Assembly: GCF_900104665.1 (NCBI RefSeq)
Contig: NZ_LT629969.1
Coordinates: forward strand, 1,038,917-1,102,916
Origin: Traorella massiliensis
GTDB taxonomy: Bacteria; Bacillota_I; Bacilli_A; Erysipelotrichales; Erysipelotrichaceae
Direction: 5' to 3'
Length of the DNA: 64,000 bases
Below, piece by piece: positions 62,595-64,000 of this stretch. The first letter of the stretch is position 1. Each line of letters starts with the position of its first letter. The notes under the pieces were generated by a model. It had not been told where the DNA came from and ran no database searches. It worked only from the letters and a program-made list of their open reading frames with translations. Position numbers and translations under genes: made by a program.

Positions 62595-63224
62595 TTATTT
62601 ATGCCAGATTCCTCTGTAAATCGGATGATTCTGATTCATGAATTTTAATTCATATTCAGTAATCGCATCTTCAGGATGATCCTCCTTACGAAAATCTAAA
62701 TAAACTTCTTCTAAATGAAAATTGCAGTTTTGAAATTCAATAAGTGAAAATTCAAAAAGTTTTGTGTTATCTGTTTTCATGATCACTTTTCCTTGATCAC
62801 TCAGCAATTTACGATACACCTCTAAAAATGTTCGATAAGTTAATCGACGCTTTGTATTTCTTTTCTTAGGCCAGGGATCAGAAAAATTCAGATGGATCAC
62901 ATCCAATTCTCCCTCTTCAAACCATTCATTCAAATCTTTTGCATCCTGGCAGATAAAAACACGATTATTTTGAAATTTTCCTTCGGCCTTTTTCAAAGCT
63001 AAGGCTGCAATACTGGTATTTCTTTCCAACCCGATCCAGCCTTCATCTGGATATTGCTCGCTCATTGAAAGCCAGTAATCACCTTTTCCAGAGCCAATTT
63101 CAAGATGTAATGTTTGAACATGCAGCTTTTCCTTCCATTTTCCTTTATATTCTTGTGGATCAGAAATGTAAGAAGGCTGCAAAGGCAGATAATCTTTTGC
63201 CCATGGCAGATTTCTAACACGCAT
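62595..63224 (-). CDS. trmB: tRNA (guanine46-N7)-methyltransferase
   Basis: 209-residue SAM methyltransferase. The SAM motif is LEIGSGKGDYW near 41-51, and NFSDPWPKKRNTKRRL near 112-127 is the family signature. It methylates G46 in the tRNA variable loop. It lies 1 nt after the dipeptidase gene. Confidence 0.96.
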   Translation of the reverse strand: MRVRNLPWAKDYLPLQPSYISDPQEYKGKWKEKLHVQTLHLEIGSGKGDYWLSMSEQYPDEGWIGLERNTSIAALALKKAEGKFQNNRVFICQDAKDLNEWFEEGELDVIHLNFSDPWPKKRNTKRRLTYRTFLEVYRKLLSDQGKVIMKTDNTKLFEFSLIEFQNCNFHLEEVYLDFRKEDHPEDAITEYELKFMNQNHPIYRGIWHK

Positions 63225-63225
63225 A

Positions 63226-64000
63226 TTATTTACCCAAAACCTCTAATGCCGCAGCATAGATAGCAATACTTGTCATCATTTCTTCTATGTTGATAGCTTC
63301 ATCAGCCTGATGCGGACCGCCAATTGTTAAAGAGGTTTCCACAGGACGTGGGAATTCCGGGCCAAAGGCAACACAGTTTGGCAATTTGCGGGCATAAGTT
63401 CCACCACCCATCGTCATTGCCGGTGTGAAATCATCATTAGAGTATTCTTTATAAACACTCATCAGCTTTTGAATAAAATCACTATTTGGATTTAAGAACA
63501 AAGGCTTACTGTCTGATAAACATTCAACACTTCCTTCAAGTCCAGCTTCTTTTAAAGCTTTTTTCATTCCTGAGATGATCGCTTCACAAGTTATATCATT
63601 TGGATATCGAATATCCAATGTAACTGAGATCTCATTTTCATCAATACGAATAATACCTGCATTGCAAGTTAAAGGCCCCATATAAGCACCTTCAATACCA
63701 ATTTGAGTCTTATAACCACGAACATCCATCAGCATCTGTGATAAACGTATCAGTTTTTCATCCTTATAAACACATCCGACAAAATTCAATAGATGTAGAC
63801 CAGCATTCACTCCTAACCAAGGAGTAGAGGCATGTGCAGAAACACCCTCCACATGTATTTTAGTCATTTGATTTTCTTCAATAGATCCGCTTAGTCCATT
63901 TGATTTTAAATAAAAATCAAATTCCTTTTCATAATTAAAATTATTTACATGAGCATCAGCTTTTCCAATGACAACATTCATCCGTTCACCACCACTCATC
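63226..64000 (-). CDS. M20 family dipeptidase (PepV-like), N-terminus outside window
   Basis: C-terminal 258 residues of a metallopeptidase; the frame is open through the right edge. SGGERMNVV at the visible start and the lid segment EGVSAHASTPWLGVNAGLHLL match PepV-type dipeptidases, and TMGGGTYARKLPN with GGPHQADEAI near the end carries zinc and active-site residues. It likely cleaves dipeptides in the cytoplasm. The catalytic N-terminal half is not visible. Confidence 0.88.
   Translation of the reverse strand, partial: MSGGERMNVVIGKADAHVNNFNYEKEFDFYLKSNGLSGSIEENQMTKIHVEGVSAHASTPWLGVNAGLHLLNFVGCVYKDEKLIRLSQMLMDVRGYKTQIGIEGAYMGPLTCNAGIIRIDENEISVTLDIRYPNDITCEAIISGMKKALKEAGLEGSVECLSDSKPLFLNPNSDFIQKLMSVYKEYSNDDFTPAMTMGGGTYARKLPNCVAFGPEFPRPVETSLTIGGPHQADEAINIEEMMTSIAIYAAALEVLGK

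Noticed and set aside
1-64000. CRISPR arrays, insertion sequences, prophage, replication origin
   Set aside because: No regularly spaced repeats, transposase-like or phage structural genes, or DnaA-box clusters were seen.

Overview
The window looks like chromosome from a low-GC, spore-forming Firmicute. It is AT-rich, has strong AGGAGG-type ribosome binding sites, and carries many endospore genes (yqfC-yqfD, spmAB-dacB, spoVB, dacF-spoIIAA-spoIIAB-sigF-spoVAC-VAD-VAE-VAF, cse60, dpaAB). Gene order repeatedly matches Bacillus blocks, but the gene set is reduced. I infer an Erysipelotrichia-like gut lineage; the genus cannot be read from the sequence. Nearly everything is on the minus strand, so transcription mostly runs from high to low coordinates. 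Plus-strand genes are the tRNA-Glu, gltX, spoVB and yrzE.

Layout. 1-3.9 kb: rpsU, yqfC, yqfD, phoH, a small C39-like protein, ybeY, dgkA and cdd. 4-6.4 kb: an ECF S-component with a nucleoside hydrolase, then deoC. 6.4-11.4 kb: murE, mtaB, an unknown gene, rsmE and an RluB-type pseudouridine synthase. 11.4-13.4 kb: dacB-spmA-spmB, with spmB frameshifted near its end. 13.6-17.4 kb: dnaE and tcdA. 17.4-21.2 kb: a secreted glucosaminidase with a dockerin and a membrane-anchored surface protein. 21.3-24.9 kb: an isoaspartyl peptidase/asparaginase, tRNA-Glu(CUC) followed by gltX, and a lipoprotein. 24.9-31.7 kb: GNAT, AI-2E transporter, lgt, recJ, comN/yrzD, and the spoVB/yrbG/yrzE cluster. 31.7-39 kb: ruvAB, a HAD phosphatase, exonuclease III, Nudix, obgE-rpmA-prp-rplU with an L21 leader, and scpAB. 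39-45.4 kb: two small membrane ORFs and the forespore operon dacF-spoIIAA-AB-sigF-spoVAC-D-E-F. 46-52.6 kb: an overlapping run of flippase, pseudouridine synthase, thyA, folA, pdp and add. 52.7-55.3 kb: a DUF1540 protein, cse60 and the dipicolinate operon dpaA-dpaB-dapA. 55.4-56.1 kb: a GC-richer, gene-poor element that begins GTGCGAC directly after the tyrS terminator and looks like a group IIC intron remnant. 56.1-64 kb: T-box-controlled tyrS, ccpA, ytxH- and ytxG-like genes, murC, an acidic protein of unknown function, a thioredoxin, a lipoprotein, trmB and a partial PepV-type dipeptidase.

The genes combine housekeeping functions (translation, peptidoglycan precursors, recombination, chromosome segregation, nucleotide salvage) with endospore formation: forespore sigma factor control, DPA synthesis and uptake, and cortex modification. 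Many ORFs overlap by ATGA or abut, so long operons with translational coupling are likely. Terminator stems commonly begin at or inside the stop codon. No phage, CRISPR array, resistance gene or insertion sequence was recognised. The least explained items are the spmB frameshift, the structured element after tyrS, the dockerin/surface-protein pair, the C39-like mini-protein, and several candidate sporulation promoters with very short leaders.
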